A stretch of DNA of 64,000 nt from an uncultured Erythrobacter sp. (GCA_947499505.1 CANMOQ010000001.1:1160037-1224036); one strand, 5' to 3'; shown: positions 24,585 to 33,915, numbered from the stretch's first letter. The notes: generated by a model not told the origin, from the sequence alone. Numbers and translations are program-made.

Positions 24585-26561
24585 CTACACCGGCACCGAT
24601 ATCCTCTTCGTGCCAAAGATTGATAGCCAGCTTGCGATTTCGTCGGTCACGACATCGTCGATCTTCCGGGTTAGGTCAGCGTAGTCGTCATAGCTCACAT
24701 CGCTTCGTGAACTCTCGAGCAACAGGTCAGAGCGCAGGACAAGGCGCTCCAGTTTCGTCGAGGCGACATCAGACATTGCGGCAAATCGCTCAAAATCGCC
24801 AAAGTAGCGAATGCCGGCGATCGCCGCGCCTAAGGTCGGGAAGGCCACGCCTAGAAACGTCGTTAGCTTGCTCACGCTGCTGGGCACGGAGCCGCTCAGC
24901 ACACCCAGCGTCGCACCGGACTTGAGCAGCAAATACGCGCTCACTGAAATGATCGCGAGGATGAACAAAGTCTCTGACATGCGGTCGAGATTGTGGTGCA
25001 CACGCTCCAACCGAAGTGCCTTCTTGCGGTGGTATTCCTGTTGTCCAATGAGAAATGGCCGGACCACGTCCTTCAAGTGCTTCTTCAAATAGCCGTGCGT
25101 CACTTTAAGGCGCGGTAGACCAGCCCCTTTGATCACCTCGCGGGCGTAGAGCTCTGGCCAACGCGCATCTGGTGATGACGGCCAATGCCCAAGCGGGCGG
25201 CTAAATCCGATCGTCACCATCATGGGTGCATGGCGTAGGTACTCTGCAACCCGCCGCGTTTGAAACCAGCGCCTGTGCCATTGTCCGCGCACACCAGCGA
25301 TGGTGATCGCGACAATCGTCAACAGCAGTGTGAGCTCCAGCAAAGCAAACGGCCATTTCCCCTCTGCATCAACCAACGGCAGATAGGCAGCGCCCGCTAT
25401 AATCGCAGCCGCGGAGAGTAGGAAATTGGCCACCATGCCGCCGCGATAAGCGTCCGAGAGGAACGTCGAAATTCCGTCGGCGGCCGCGAACCTTGTTGTC
25501 ACAGAACTCGCCAGCGATTGCGCCAATTCCTGATCGGCTTGCAGCAAATCAGACGTCGCTGCGATCATCGATTGCTCATCGCCCTTGGCCACTTCGTCGG
25601 TTGTTTCGTAGCTCTGCTTGATTGAGGCGAAAGGAGCCCCCTCGCCAGAGAACATTTTTTCAATCCGGCGATAGGCGTGGAAGCGGCGCTTTGAGTGGGG
25701 CCGCCAGGAGCCCGCGTTCAATTGCTCTTTTGCCAGATCAACTTGCTGCCAGCTCTCTTCTATATTCACGCAGACTTTATCGATCATGCCAGCAACATCT
25801 GTTGAAACGGCATGATCGTGAGAGACCATCAAATCGCCTGTGTCCTCAAGCCAGCACAGCCTCTCTGGATCACGTGCATCAAGCCAGATAACGGGGACAT
25901 CTGCGGCCAAAGCCTCCGCCATAGTGTCGCGTGTTCCGCCCATCGCCGTTGGCGAGGTTCCATCCCAAACGGCCAGCAGGATGTCTGATTGCTCAACCGT
26001 GATGCGGCTGGCCAATTTGGTTCGCTTGCCAATCAAGCTCTCAAATTCGAGAAGCAATCTATGATCCTGCGCATCGCCGGCAAGACGCGTGAGATAGTGC
26101 TTTAAGGCCTCATCCTGATCACACAGTTCAAAGCAGTTTGCCTGTGCATGCGCGGCCTTCAAAGCATGCCAATTTGCAGCTTCAGCTTTGTCTTCCGGCT
26201 CCTGTCCGTCTGCGATCAGCATGGCAGCTGGCCAGCTGGAACCGAGCATATTGAGGGCAAGGTTTACGTCGGTCCCAAATGGCAACGGAGCAATGACCGT
26301 AGCATCCAGTTTCGCCGCAATCTGCGTCGCCATAAGGTCACATCCATTGGCGAGATTGGTGACCACTCTGAGCTCTGCGGCCTGCTCCTGAGCAGATGCG
26401 ATCTTGTCCTTAACCCGCGCAAACAGCGCTGCGACTGCCTGTTCGATAGCCGCGCGATTGTCGCTGAAAGCAGGGTTTCCTTCGCGGTGACCCGTCACGC
26501 CGATTGAAAGGATGCGCGGCGGCGCAGCGAACCCAAGTGCGAGTGAGTTGTCGACTTCCAT
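24585..26561 (-). CDS. SLOG-like nucleotide-binding domain fused to a four-helix membrane region
   Basis: 658 residues from ATG at 26561. The N-terminal domain (about 16-235) has a Rossmann-like opening ILSIGVTGHREGN, then ILLAVWDGTSP and AMGGTRDTMAEAL, the pattern of SLOG/LOG-superfamily nucleotide-ligand pockets. A linker of about 130 residues follows. Helices lie near 375-397, 403-424, 530-548 and 565-587. RLERVHHNLDRMSETLF before the third helix resembles the SLATT family of two-helix effectors described with SLOG domains in predicted nucleotide-signalling conflict systems. No cyclase or other nucleotide synthase gene is adjacent. I infer a ligand-gated membrane effector. Related proteins in sphingomonads are annotated only as hypothetical. 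Confidence 0.68.
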   Translation of the reverse strand: MEVDNSLALGFAAPPRILSIGVTGHREGNPAFSDNRAAIEQAVAALFARVKDKIASAQEQAAELRVVTNLANGCDLMATQIAAKLDATVIAPLPFGTDVNLALNMLGSSWPAAMLIADGQEPEDKAEAANWHALKAAHAQANCFELCDQDEALKHYLTRLAGDAQDHRLLLEFESLIGKRTKLASRITVEQSDILLAVWDGTSPTAMGGTRDTMAEALAADVPVIWLDARDPERLCWLEDTGDLMVSHDHAVSTDVAGMIDKVCVNIEESWQQVDLAKEQLNAGSWRPHSKRRFHAYRRIEKMFSGEGAPFASIKQSYETTDEVAKGDEQSMIAATSDLLQADQELAQSLASSVTTRFAAADGISTFLSDAYRGGMVANFLLSAAAIIAGAAYLPLVDAEGKWPFALLELTLLLTIVAITIAGVRGQWHRRWFQTRRVAEYLRHAPMMVTIGFSRPLGHWPSSPDARWPELYAREVIKGAGLPRLKVTHGYLKKHLKDVVRPFLIGQQEYHRKKALRLERVHHNLDRMSETLFILAIISVSAYLLLKSGATLGVLSGSVPSSVSKLTTFLGVAFPTLGAAIAGIRYFGDFERFAAMSDVASTKLERLVLRSDLLLESSRSDVSYDDYADLTRKIDDVVTDEIASWLSIFGTKRISVPV

Positions 26562-26629
26562 CAAAGTGCTGTAGCATGCTCTTGTTCGCGTGCAATCTGG
26601 GCCTGTGAAGAGCGATCAAAGGAGGGGGT

Positions 26630-27064
26630 ATGATAGCTGCTTTGGCAGTCGCCGCGATTTTGGTGATCGGCACAATCTTCCTGCATTTTGTTGTTTTAAA
26701 AACGCTTGCGGCGCGCCTGAATGACGAGGTGCGCATGTTCAAACGCCCTCTGCTTGTGGTGCTATTCGCTCTGTTTTGCGTCCATTTGGTGGAGGTGATG
26801 CTCTATGCGTTCGGGTTTTACGCGATGCAGGAATTTGGGTTTGGCGAGATCGCCATACAGGGCAGCGAAGCCCCATTGTTGATGGCTGATTATTTCTATT
26901 TTTCAATTACATGCTACACGACTTTGGGCGTCGGCGACATTGTCCCGGTGGGCCCAACGCGGATCGTTTCAGGCATAGAGGCGCTCAATGGCCTCGTGCT
27001 GATCGCATGGAGCGCGTCCTTTACCTATTGGATGATGGAGCGGCTTTGGACCGATGATCTCTGA
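26630..27064 (+). CDS. Small potassium-channel-like protein
   Basis: 144 residues, start strongly supported by AAAGGAGGGGG ending two bases before the ATG. Helices are near 1-23, 40-62 and 117-137, with a pore loop before the last helix. The filter reads TTLGVGDIVP (97-106), a TxGxGD variant of the K+ selectivity filter (LG in place of the usual VGYGD), as in many Ion_trans_2 proteins. There is no RCK/TrkA-N regulatory domain, so gating is not indicated by sequence. It diverges from the SLOG-membrane gene across 68 bases, and the two may share regulation. Confidence 0.8.
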   Translation: MIAALAVAAILVIGTIFLHFVVLKTLAARLNDEVRMFKRPLLVVLFALFCVHLVEVMLYAFGFYAMQEFGFGEIAIQGSEAPLLMADYFYFSITCYTTLGVGDIVPVGPTRIVSGIEALNGLVLIAWSASFTYWMMERLWTDDL

Positions 27065-27197
27065 TCGCCATCAAAGCGCTTTGGGCTGAGCACCCTGCCC
27101 ATCCCTTCGCCCAATCGGCAGCACGGCCACGTCGCGCCTTAGCTTGACCGATGCACGTAACTCTGATGGATTAGTGGCGAATGCAGGGGGACATGCG

Positions 27198-29447
27198 ATG
27201 CATACGCCGATTTGGAAGGCCGCTTTTGGCACTGTGATCTTCCTGCTGGCGGCCACGTGGGCATCCGGAGCGGCCTATGCTGAAGAGCCGCAAGCTCAGC
27301 AACGCAGCAGCACGATCTCCTACCACAATTACAGCGATGAGGAACTGAGGCGCGCTAAGCGCGCGGTCAAAGCCAATCGCAAGGCCTGCCGCAAAGGCGA
27401 CCTTGAAGCCTGCATTGCGGCGGGTGATGCGTACCTGCTCGGCGAAGGCGTAGAGAATGTCGGAGACATTGCCGCGATTCTTTACGGCGATGCTTGCGAT
27501 GCAGGTTTTGCAAAAGGATGCAGCAAGCTCGGCAAATTTCACGCTGGCGCGGGCGGATCACCGATGAGCTTTCCTAAGGCCGCATCATTCTACGAAAAGG
27601 CATGCGATCTGGGCGATCTATCGGCTTGCATAGATTTCGCTGGTCTCTTGCAGACGCAAGCGCTGGGCCCGCCCGATTTGGTCCGTTCTAGCCAAGTACT
27701 TGAGAATACCTGCCAAGCTGGCAGCAGCGACGCCTGCCGTTCGCTGGCCATATTGATCTTGAACGACCAGCAACGGTTGGGCGAGCACGATAGAGCGCTT
27801 TCGATCCTGGATGGTCAATGCCGCCAGGAGGTCTTAGATGCCTGCAGTCGTCTAATCTCTGAGTACTCGGAGAACCCCGATGAAAACCAATGGCAGATCG
27901 GCGAATATCAGCACTTGGCATGCTTTGCGGGTTCGGTGTTGGAATGCTTGAACGCGGGTGAGCGCGTCTACAAAGGGATCGGCGTTGAGCAGGACCGCGA
28001 GCTGGCGATTTCCTATTATGATCAAGCGTGCCAGCTAGGCAGCTTTTACTGCGACATTCCAAAGACGCTTCGCGAATTTCCGCGCCTTGAAGCGGAATGC
28101 GGAACCCAAAACCCGCGCGCCTGCGCCGATCTCGGGATCGCATTATCAGTACCAGACTCGCCAGAGGCGGATGTGGACACAGCAATCAGTGCGCTGGAAT
28201 GGAGCTGCCTCAACGGTGTTGGCGAAATATGCGGCCGCGCCGCGACTGTGATCACGAACCACAAGAGCTCTGAAGATGCCGATTGGCCTTCGCGCTTGGT
28301 CGCAGTGCTAGAAAGGTCTTGTGAGGCCAAAGATCCAGATGGCTGCCTACAGTTTGCCAATGCACTTTTGGATAGCGATTGGGTCGCGACGGACACGCTG
28401 CGTGCTGCGAAATTGTTCAATCAGCTTTGCACGCAGCAGGTCGCAGAGGCCTGCGCTAAAGAGGAGCAGTTTTCCGGACTGGTCCCGGAAGTCCGCATTG
28501 CTGTCGCCGATGAGAATTTCATCCCGCCCGAGGATGCAGATGAGCCAACCACTGTCCCTCAGGAACGCCTCGTTATCCCTGATGCTCCGGATGAGGACTG
28601 CGTAGAGGTAAGTGAACGGTTCCGCGGCAAGACCTACACCCAGTACAATTGCCCATCCACCGCAGCCTCGATCGGCAGCTACCGCCTCCGCCCTGGCCGG
28701 GCTCCATGGCAGGCGTTGCTCTGGCGTCCTAAGAGACTGGCTGGACAAACGCTAAGCGAAGCGGACCGTGTGCTGTGCGGCGCTTCCCTCATTGCAAAAG
28801 GTTGGGTTCTGACCGCCGCACATTGCTTGGTAGACAACGGCACCAGTATCCGCCGTGGGGGCCACAAACTCAGACTGGGCGTCTACAACCCGCGTCGGAA
28901 CGAAGGCATCACTTTTCCGATCCTTCGCGCGATCCCTCACCCGCAATACAATAAGAGCAACAAATACGTCTATGACATTGCTCTGATCCAATATGATCAC
29001 CGTGCCGGATCTCGCAGCAGCACCGTGAGAAAGATCGCCTCGATCACCCTCGATCCGCTTCAGGTAGGAAGACGAAAAATTGCCCAAGGGATGCCTGTCT
29101 ATTCCTATGGCTGGGGCTGGACCAAAGCTACGAACAGCCAATCCACCGACTATTTGCAGGCCGTTCGGATGGAACTACGCAGCGAAAGCGCATGTACGCG
29201 GCGAACCAAATTTCGCGGCCGCCTGCTTCATGCTGCGCTGTGTGCAGCCGGGCGCAATCGCCAGCAAACCTGCTATGGCGATAGCGGTGGGCCGCTCGTT
29301 TACTATGGTGATGCAAGGCAGCGCCCTACCCTGATCGGCGTTGTTAGCGCCGGCAAAAAGTGCGGCGCGACAGGTAGGCCCAGCCAGTACACTAGGGTGG
29401 CCAAGGTCAAAAGCTGGATCGCCAGATATGTGAGCAGCGCTCGGTAA
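27198..29447 (+). CDS. Secreted Sel1-repeat and trypsin-like serine protease fusion
   Basis: 749 residues from ATG at 27198, selected because AGGGGGA lies just upstream and a clean signal peptide follows (1-28, ending AAYA). Residues about 45-460 are Sel1-like repeats with regular cysteine pairs (ACRKGDLEACIAAGDAYL, ACDAGFAKGCSKLGKFH), recalling the cysteine-rich Hcp proteins of Helicobacter. From about 480 there is a chymotrypsin-fold protease with all catalytic residues: His in LTAAHC (near 541), Asp in YDIALIQ (near 593) and Ser in GDSGGP (near 695). Trypsin-family proteases are uncommon in Gram-negative genomes. Export to the periplasm or outside is expected. The repeats may recognise a target or keep the protease inactive, but this is inference. 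Confidence 0.85.
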   Translation: MHTPIWKAAFGTVIFLLAATWASGAAYAEEPQAQQRSSTISYHNYSDEELRRAKRAVKANRKACRKGDLEACIAAGDAYLLGEGVENVGDIAAILYGDACDAGFAKGCSKLGKFHAGAGGSPMSFPKAASFYEKACDLGDLSACIDFAGLLQTQALGPPDLVRSSQVLENTCQAGSSDACRSLAILILNDQQRLGEHDRALSILDGQCRQEVLDACSRLISEYSENPDENQWQIGEYQHLACFAGSVLECLNAGERVYKGIGVEQDRELAISYYDQACQLGSFYCDIPKTLREFPRLEAECGTQNPRACADLGIALSVPDSPEADVDTAISALEWSCLNGVGEICGRAATVITNHKSSEDADWPSRLVAVLERSCEAKDPDGCLQFANALLDSDWVATDTLRAAKLFNQLCTQQVAEACAKEEQFSGLVPEVRIAVADENFIPPEDADEPTTVPQERLVIPDAPDEDCVEVSERFRGKTYTQYNCPSTAASIGSYRLRPGRAPWQALLWRPKRLAGQTLSEADRVLCGASLIAKGWVLTAAHCLVDNGTSIRRGGHKLRLGVYNPRRNEGITFPILRAIPHPQYNKSNKYVYDIALIQYDHRAGSRSSTVRKIASITLDPLQVGRRKIAQGMPVYSYGWGWTKATNSQSTDYLQAVRMELRSESACTRRTKFRGRLLHAALCAAGRNRQQTCYGDSGGPLVYYGDARQRPTLIGVVSAGKKCGATGRPSQYTRVAKVKSWIARYVSSAR

Positions 29448-29453
29448 GATTGT

Positions 29454-29479
29454 ATGCCCGGCGATCACTCACCGGGCAT
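29454..29479. terminator. Bidirectional hairpin between convergent genes
   Basis: A perfect 8-base stem, ATGCCCGG and CCGGGCAT, with a 10-base loop lies between the stop of the protease gene (29447) and the stop of the lipoprotein gene (29497). There is no strong T-run on either side, so it is a weak intrinsic terminator or a transcript-end stabiliser. Confidence 0.5.
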
Positions 29480-29496
29480 CCATATCGACGTAAGTC

Positions 29497-29697
29497 CTAT
29501 TCCTCCGTGCGGCCGGGGCCGATCGGATTGCCGGTCGGATCCAGTTCTTCTTCATCAGTCGCCGCGGCTTCGGCGGCTTCAGGTGCAGCAGCCTCTGCTT
29601 CTGCCGTTTCAGCCTCGGGCTCAGCGTCGCCGCCTGCACATGCGGCTGTGAGCGTGAAAGCAGCTCCCAATGCCGCAGCTTTCATTGTTTTCTTCAT
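29497..29697 (-). CDS. Small Ala/Glu-rich lipoprotein
   Basis: 66 residues from ATG at 29697 (MKKTMKAAALGAAF), with AAAGGGGA upstream. The lipobox LTAAC places the lipidated cysteine near residue 20. The mature part is a short acidic, alanine-rich tail (AEPEAETAEAEAAAPEAAE) ending in a proline/glycine-rich segment. Such small lipoproteins are common in this order, and nothing in the sequence suggests an activity. It follows the TIR-TPR gene by 38 bases on the same strand. Confidence 0.7.
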   Translation of the reverse strand: MKKTMKAAALGAAFTLTAACAGGDAEPEAETAEAEAAAPEAAEAAATDEEELDPTGNPIGPGRTEE

Positions 29698-29735
29698 TGT
29701 CGTTCCCCTTTTCCAACGGACCCAAACTAGGGCTA

Positions 29736-31718
29736 TCATGCCGCGAACTTTGATTGCAAACGCGAAAATCCAGGCGCTTCGCGAATTGGATCGAGCATGG
29801 GATCGTTCGGCAAAAACAAAAGACCCGAATCTTCAGCGGCAACCGCACGGTTAAGCAGCTCCATCGCCTGAGCGGTGTTGCCCCATTGCGATTGGATCTG
29901 TGCTTGCTGGTACAGGCTCGCTGCGCCGTACGCTTCCAAGATATTGTCGAGCACCAATTGCGCGGCGTCTTCGTCGCCCAGCTTCTTTTGGACCAATGCC
30001 TCACCTGTGAGAGCAAACAGCGGAACGTTTTCCTTGCGGAAGCTATCGAGCGCTTGCTGATTGGCTCCGCGCAGATAGTGCGCCGAACCCAGAGCATAAA
30101 AGGCGCTCGCAAGTTCAGGGTTGAGTCGCAGCGCCTGCTCGATATGAGCAATCACATCGCCATACCGCCGCGACAGCAGGGCGATGTACCCAGCGGACCT
30201 GAATGCTCGTGCATTAAGCGGGTCAAGTTCTAAAACTTTAGCGATTATCTCTTGCGCAGCCGCTTGCTCGGACCCGTAGGCCAGGAATGTTGCAACGGAA
30301 CGCTGCGCATCAGCATCGCCAGGTGCCAGCTCTCTCGCCCGATCATAATGCGGTTTCGCAGCCTTGCGGTCCAGCCTGCCATTGTTGAGCGCAAACCCCT
30401 TGGCAAGGTGCGCCTCTGCCAAATCAGGAGCAATATCGATAGCCTGTTGCGCCGCTGAAATGGCATCATCATAGAGTTGCCGTATTTCGCTGGCTTGCGA
30501 TGTTGCATTGGCAATTGCCGCGAGCATTTTGGAGCGCATTGCGTAAGCCGCCGCGAAGCCCGGATCGGCCGCGATGGCCGCATCAAACTGAGCCAATGCA
30601 GCGCGGTCGCTCGCTTCGCCAGAGGACAGATCGTAAAGCGAGTGTCCCCGCAAATAGGCTTCATAGGCCGCGACATTGTCGGTGCCGCCGACCCCCTTCT
30701 GCTTCGCCAGAGATGCGTTGATCTCTTCAGCTCCAGCGATCTGCGCAACGAGCGATCGGGCCACAATGGACGCGATCTCTGATTGAATAGCCAAGACGTC
30801 TTCAAACTGCCGGTCGAAGCTTTCCGCCCAGCGGATCACCCCGTCCTCAACTTGCACCAGCTCCGCCGAGACCCGCACAATCCCGTCGGCCAGCTGCACG
30901 CTGCCGCGCAGCAAATTAGCAACGCCGAGCTTACGGCCCAGATCAAATTGATCATCTGCATCAGCATCGCCGCCTGCGGATGAAGTCGGAGCAGACACTC
31001 GCAGCCGGGGATTGCGGGCAAGCGCAGCGCGAAGCTCATTGGACAAACCGCCAGAAAACCAGACTTGCTCTGGATCGCCAGAGAGGTTTTCGAATGGGGT
31101 AACAGCCAGTGAAATTAAGTCGCCAGCCGACTGCTGAAGCGCGTTAAATCCGAACACACTCAATGCAGCCGCACAGGCCAATCCGGCACCACCCATTACA
31201 AGGGTGCGCCGGCTCAGCATGAATGGCGGTGTTGCGACACCCCTGCTCGGGGCTTGCGAAGGTGTGGCCCCGAACTGCGCCCTCACCGCTGCGATAATTT
31301 GGTCCGCTTCAACCGTCCCCGGCTTACCCTTCCAACAACTCGCATCAATCGTCTGAAATTGCCGAAAGCCAAGCGGCGCCTGCGTTCCATCGATTGAAAT
31401 CGGCACGAGACAGCGGCGCTCACGCCCGCTCTGTGCCTCATCACGCACCCAATGAGAATCCACCGAGATTTTGGACCAGAGAACAACAACACAAGTTGCA
31501 TTTTCAAGTGCAGCCTCAGTCGTCGGGAGATAATTCTCGCCACCTTCCAGCAAGCCATCCCACCAGACCTTGATCCCGTTACCTTCAAGTAGACTAATGA
31601 CCTGGAGCGCCTGCCCGCGTTCCTCACGCGAATAGCTGAGGAAAATGTGGCCCGAAGCTTCACCCTCGCCACCTGCATCACTGTTGGAACTCGCACCCAC
31701 CGAACGTAACCCCCACAA
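29736..31718 (-). CDS. TIR domain, membrane helix, TolB/FlgO-like domain and TPR repeats
   Basis: 660 residues from TTG at 31718; a GTG at 31700 is equally possible. The TIR domain spans about 23-150: HIFLSYSREERGQ, KVWWDGLLEGGENY, Glu68 in TTEAALENA (the position of the NADase glutamate in active TIR domains) and WSKISVDSHWVRDE. One membrane helix is at about 172-192. The region 204-330 (AVTPFENLSGDPEQVWFSGG) is the TolB-N/FlgO-like domain often found with TPRs in regulatory proteins. TPR repeats fill about 345-640. In this layout the TIR is cytoplasmic and the TPR part periplasmic. NAD cleavage is possible but unproven; a protein-protein signalling role is the alternative. Confidence 0.85.
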   Translation of the reverse strand: MWGLRSVGASSNSDAGGEGEASGHIFLSYSREERGQALQVISLLEGNGIKVWWDGLLEGGENYLPTTEAALENATCVVVLWSKISVDSHWVRDEAQSGRERRCLVPISIDGTQAPLGFRQFQTIDASCWKGKPGTVEADQIIAAVRAQFGATPSQAPSRGVATPPFMLSRRTLVMGGAGLACAAALSVFGFNALQQSAGDLISLAVTPFENLSGDPEQVWFSGGLSNELRAALARNPRLRVSAPTSSAGGDADADDQFDLGRKLGVANLLRGSVQLADGIVRVSAELVQVEDGVIRWAESFDRQFEDVLAIQSEIASIVARSLVAQIAGAEEINASLAKQKGVGGTDNVAAYEAYLRGHSLYDLSSGEASDRAALAQFDAAIAADPGFAAAYAMRSKMLAAIANATSQASEIRQLYDDAISAAQQAIDIAPDLAEAHLAKGFALNNGRLDRKAAKPHYDRARELAPGDADAQRSVATFLAYGSEQAAAQEIIAKVLELDPLNARAFRSAGYIALLSRRYGDVIAHIEQALRLNPELASAFYALGSAHYLRGANQQALDSFRKENVPLFALTGEALVQKKLGDEDAAQLVLDNILEAYGAASLYQQAQIQSQWGNTAQAMELLNRAVAAEDSGLLFLPNDPMLDPIREAPGFSRLQSKFAA

Positions 31719-32013
31719 TATTAAGCAAGGTTAGCCGCAAACAGGGCTCTGCGCCAGTCCCAGTGCAGTGACTCGACTCGAAGGTTTCTAACGCACGCGA
31801 AGCCGGGACAATTCAATGGCTGATCAAATTGACCTAGTCTGTAGATCCCATGTCGTAGCGAGTAGAATAAGCCTCTATCGAAGGCTTCTGGGGCGTGAGC
31901 GAACGCCGGGCTTGCGAGGCCAAAAGCACGTTCCAGTCGCTCAGCGCGCCCCGCGCCCAAAAGCCTTGTTCGTTAAAGATGACCGGCGCTTCTCTCGTTG
32001 GGAGAGTTCTGGC

Positions 32014-33915
32014 ATGGCGAGCATCATGACCACCGAAACTGGCAACTTCCGAATTAGCCCTCCAGATGAGCAAACTCCGCCTGTTCCAGGCGAACTCAAT
32101 TCACCAGCTGGGCCCGAGTTGCTGAATAAGCTCCACGAGGTCTTCGGATTTCACTCCTTTCGGGGAGTTCAGCAGCAGGTGGTGGATCGGATCATGGGCG
32201 GTCATTCGACGCTTGCGGTGATGCCGACCGGGGCAGGTAAGTCGCTCACCTACCAGCTGCCCGCAACGATGCTGGATGGCACCTGCATTGTGATTAGCCC
32301 GCTCATCGCACTGATGCACGATCAACTGCGCAGCGCCAGTGCAAATGGGATCCGCGCGGCCACTCTGACCAGCGCAGATGAGAACCGCGCCGAAACGATA
32401 GCTCGGTTGCGTGCGGGTGAGCTCGATCTGCTCTATGTCGCGCCTGAGCGTGCAAGCCAGTCCCATTTTCGGGAGCTGCTGTCACAGTGTCAGATATCCC
32501 TGTTTGCGATCGACGAGGCGCATTGCGTGTCCGAATGGGGGCACGATTTCCGGCCCGATTACCGGTTGCTGCGCCCGCTTATGGATCAGTTCGCCCTTGT
32601 GCCGCGGCTGGCCTTGACGGCGACGGCGGACGCCCACACCCGTTCAGACATCCTGACGCAACTTGGCATTGCACCAGAAGGGTTGATCGTCGCCGGGTTT
32701 GACCGACCCAACATCCGCTATGCGATCCGACCGCGTGACCAGCTGACGCAGCAGTTACGACGCCTTCTGGCCGAGAATCCCGGCCCCGGGATCATCTACA
32801 CTCAAACCCGTGCAGCGACCGAACGACTGTCCAAGGCACTATCTGACGGGACACGCGAGGTGCGTTGTTACCACGCCGGACTGCCAGCCGACATTCGCGC
32901 CGCGAACCAAGCGGCCTTCGTCGAAAGCGAGAACATGGTGATCTGCGCCACAGTCGCGTTTGGCATGGGTATCGACAAGCCGGACGTGCGGTTTGTTGCC
33001 CATGCTGGTCTGCCCAAATCGATCGAAGCCTATTATCAGGAAACGGGCCGCGCCGGCCGTGACGGCGACCCCGCAGCGGCGCACATGTTCTGGGGAGCGG
33101 ACGATTTCGCACGCGCGCGCATGCGCGTCACCGATGTCGAGGAGGCCAGGCAGACAGGAGAGCGGACGCGATTGTCGGCCCTCGGCGCTTTGGTTGAAAC
33201 CGGAGGGTGCCGCCGCGCCATCCTGCTGCGCCACTTCGGAGAGCACCCTGCACAAACTTGCGGTAATTGCGACAATTGCTTGGAACCAGCCCGCGCTGTT
33301 GATGCAACGATTGCCGCGCAAAAGTACCTCTCTGCGGTGGCGCGCACACGGCAGACTTATGGATCAGGGTACATCGAGAGCATTCTAACCGGCCAATCCA
33401 GTGAACGTAGCCGTGCGCAGGGACACGATACGCTGTCAGTCTTCGGTATAGTCGAAGGCGAGGAAGCTGACCTGCTGAAGCCCGTACACCGAGCCCTATT
33501 GGTGCGCGGCGCATTGATGCCGACCGAACATGGCGGCTTGATGCTGGGACCGGAGGCGCGCGGGTACCTTAAAGGAGAGCAGCCGCTGGATCTGGTCATT
33601 CCACCGAAACGGATCGGCGGGAAGCGACGCAAATCCGGTTCGAGCCAGGCGCTCAACCCGGTTGGCGATCCGCTATTCGATGCCCTGCGCGAATTGCGCC
33701 GCGATTTGGCGAAAGAAAATCAGGTGCCGCCCTACGTCATCTTCTACGATTCCGTTCTGCGGGACATGGCCGGATTTAAGCCTCAGACCCGCGATGCGCT
33801 AAGCGAATTGCCCGGCGTCGGGGCGAAGAAACTGGATGCCTATGGCGATGCATTCCTCAAGGCCATTCGGCGGCACGCGAGTGCAGGCGGGTTGGGGGTA
33901 GCCACACGCGATTGA
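32014..33915 (+). CDS. recQ: ATP-dependent DNA helicase RecQ
   Basis: 633 residues from ATG at 32014 (MASIMTTETG), with GGGAG upstream; the frame is open to 31816, but that part does not look like coding sequence. 3'-5' DNA helicase of recombination and replication-fork repair. Motifs are VMPTGAGKSLTYQLPA (I), IDEAHCVSEWGHDFRPDY (II and the aromatic loop), and QETGRAGRDGDPAAA (VI). The zinc ligands lie in CGNCDNC preceded by GGCRRAILLRHFGE. A winged-helix region follows, with a C-terminal HRDC domain (about 560-630, ELPGVGAKKLDAYG). The family's parts are complete. It is divergent from the TIR-TPR gene across 295 bases in which I found no other gene. Confidence 0.94.
   Translation: MASIMTTETGNFRISPPDEQTPPVPGELNSPAGPELLNKLHEVFGFHSFRGVQQQVVDRIMGGHSTLAVMPTGAGKSLTYQLPATMLDGTCIVISPLIALMHDQLRSASANGIRAATLTSADENRAETIARLRAGELDLLYVAPERASQSHFRELLSQCQISLFAIDEAHCVSEWGHDFRPDYRLLRPLMDQFALVPRLALTATADAHTRSDILTQLGIAPEGLIVAGFDRPNIRYAIRPRDQLTQQLRRLLAENPGPGIIYTQTRAATERLSKALSDGTREVRCYHAGLPADIRAANQAAFVESENMVICATVAFGMGIDKPDVRFVAHAGLPKSIEAYYQETGRAGRDGDPAAAHMFWGADDFARARMRVTDVEEARQTGERTRLSALGALVETGGCRRAILLRHFGEHPAQTCGNCDNCLEPARAVDATIAAQKYLSAVARTRQTYGSGYIESILTGQSSERSRAQGHDTLSVFGIVEGEEADLLKPVHRALLVRGALMPTEHGGLMLGPEARGYLKGEQPLDLVIPPKRIGGKRRKSGSSQALNPVGDPLFDALRELRRDLAKENQVPPYVIFYDSVLRDMAGFKPQTRDALSELPGVGAKKLDAYGDAFLKAIRRHASAGGLGVATRD

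Noticed and set aside
31816..32013. Upstream extension of the recQ frame by 66 codons
   Set aside because: It has no ribosome binding site, an Arg-rich non-coding look, and RecQ homology begins after 32014.
24585..33915. A genomic island boundary around the conflict-type genes
   Set aside because: No integrase, tRNA-linked repeat or insertion sequence flanks it; the nearby tRNA-Met is intact and shows no duplicated end in the window.
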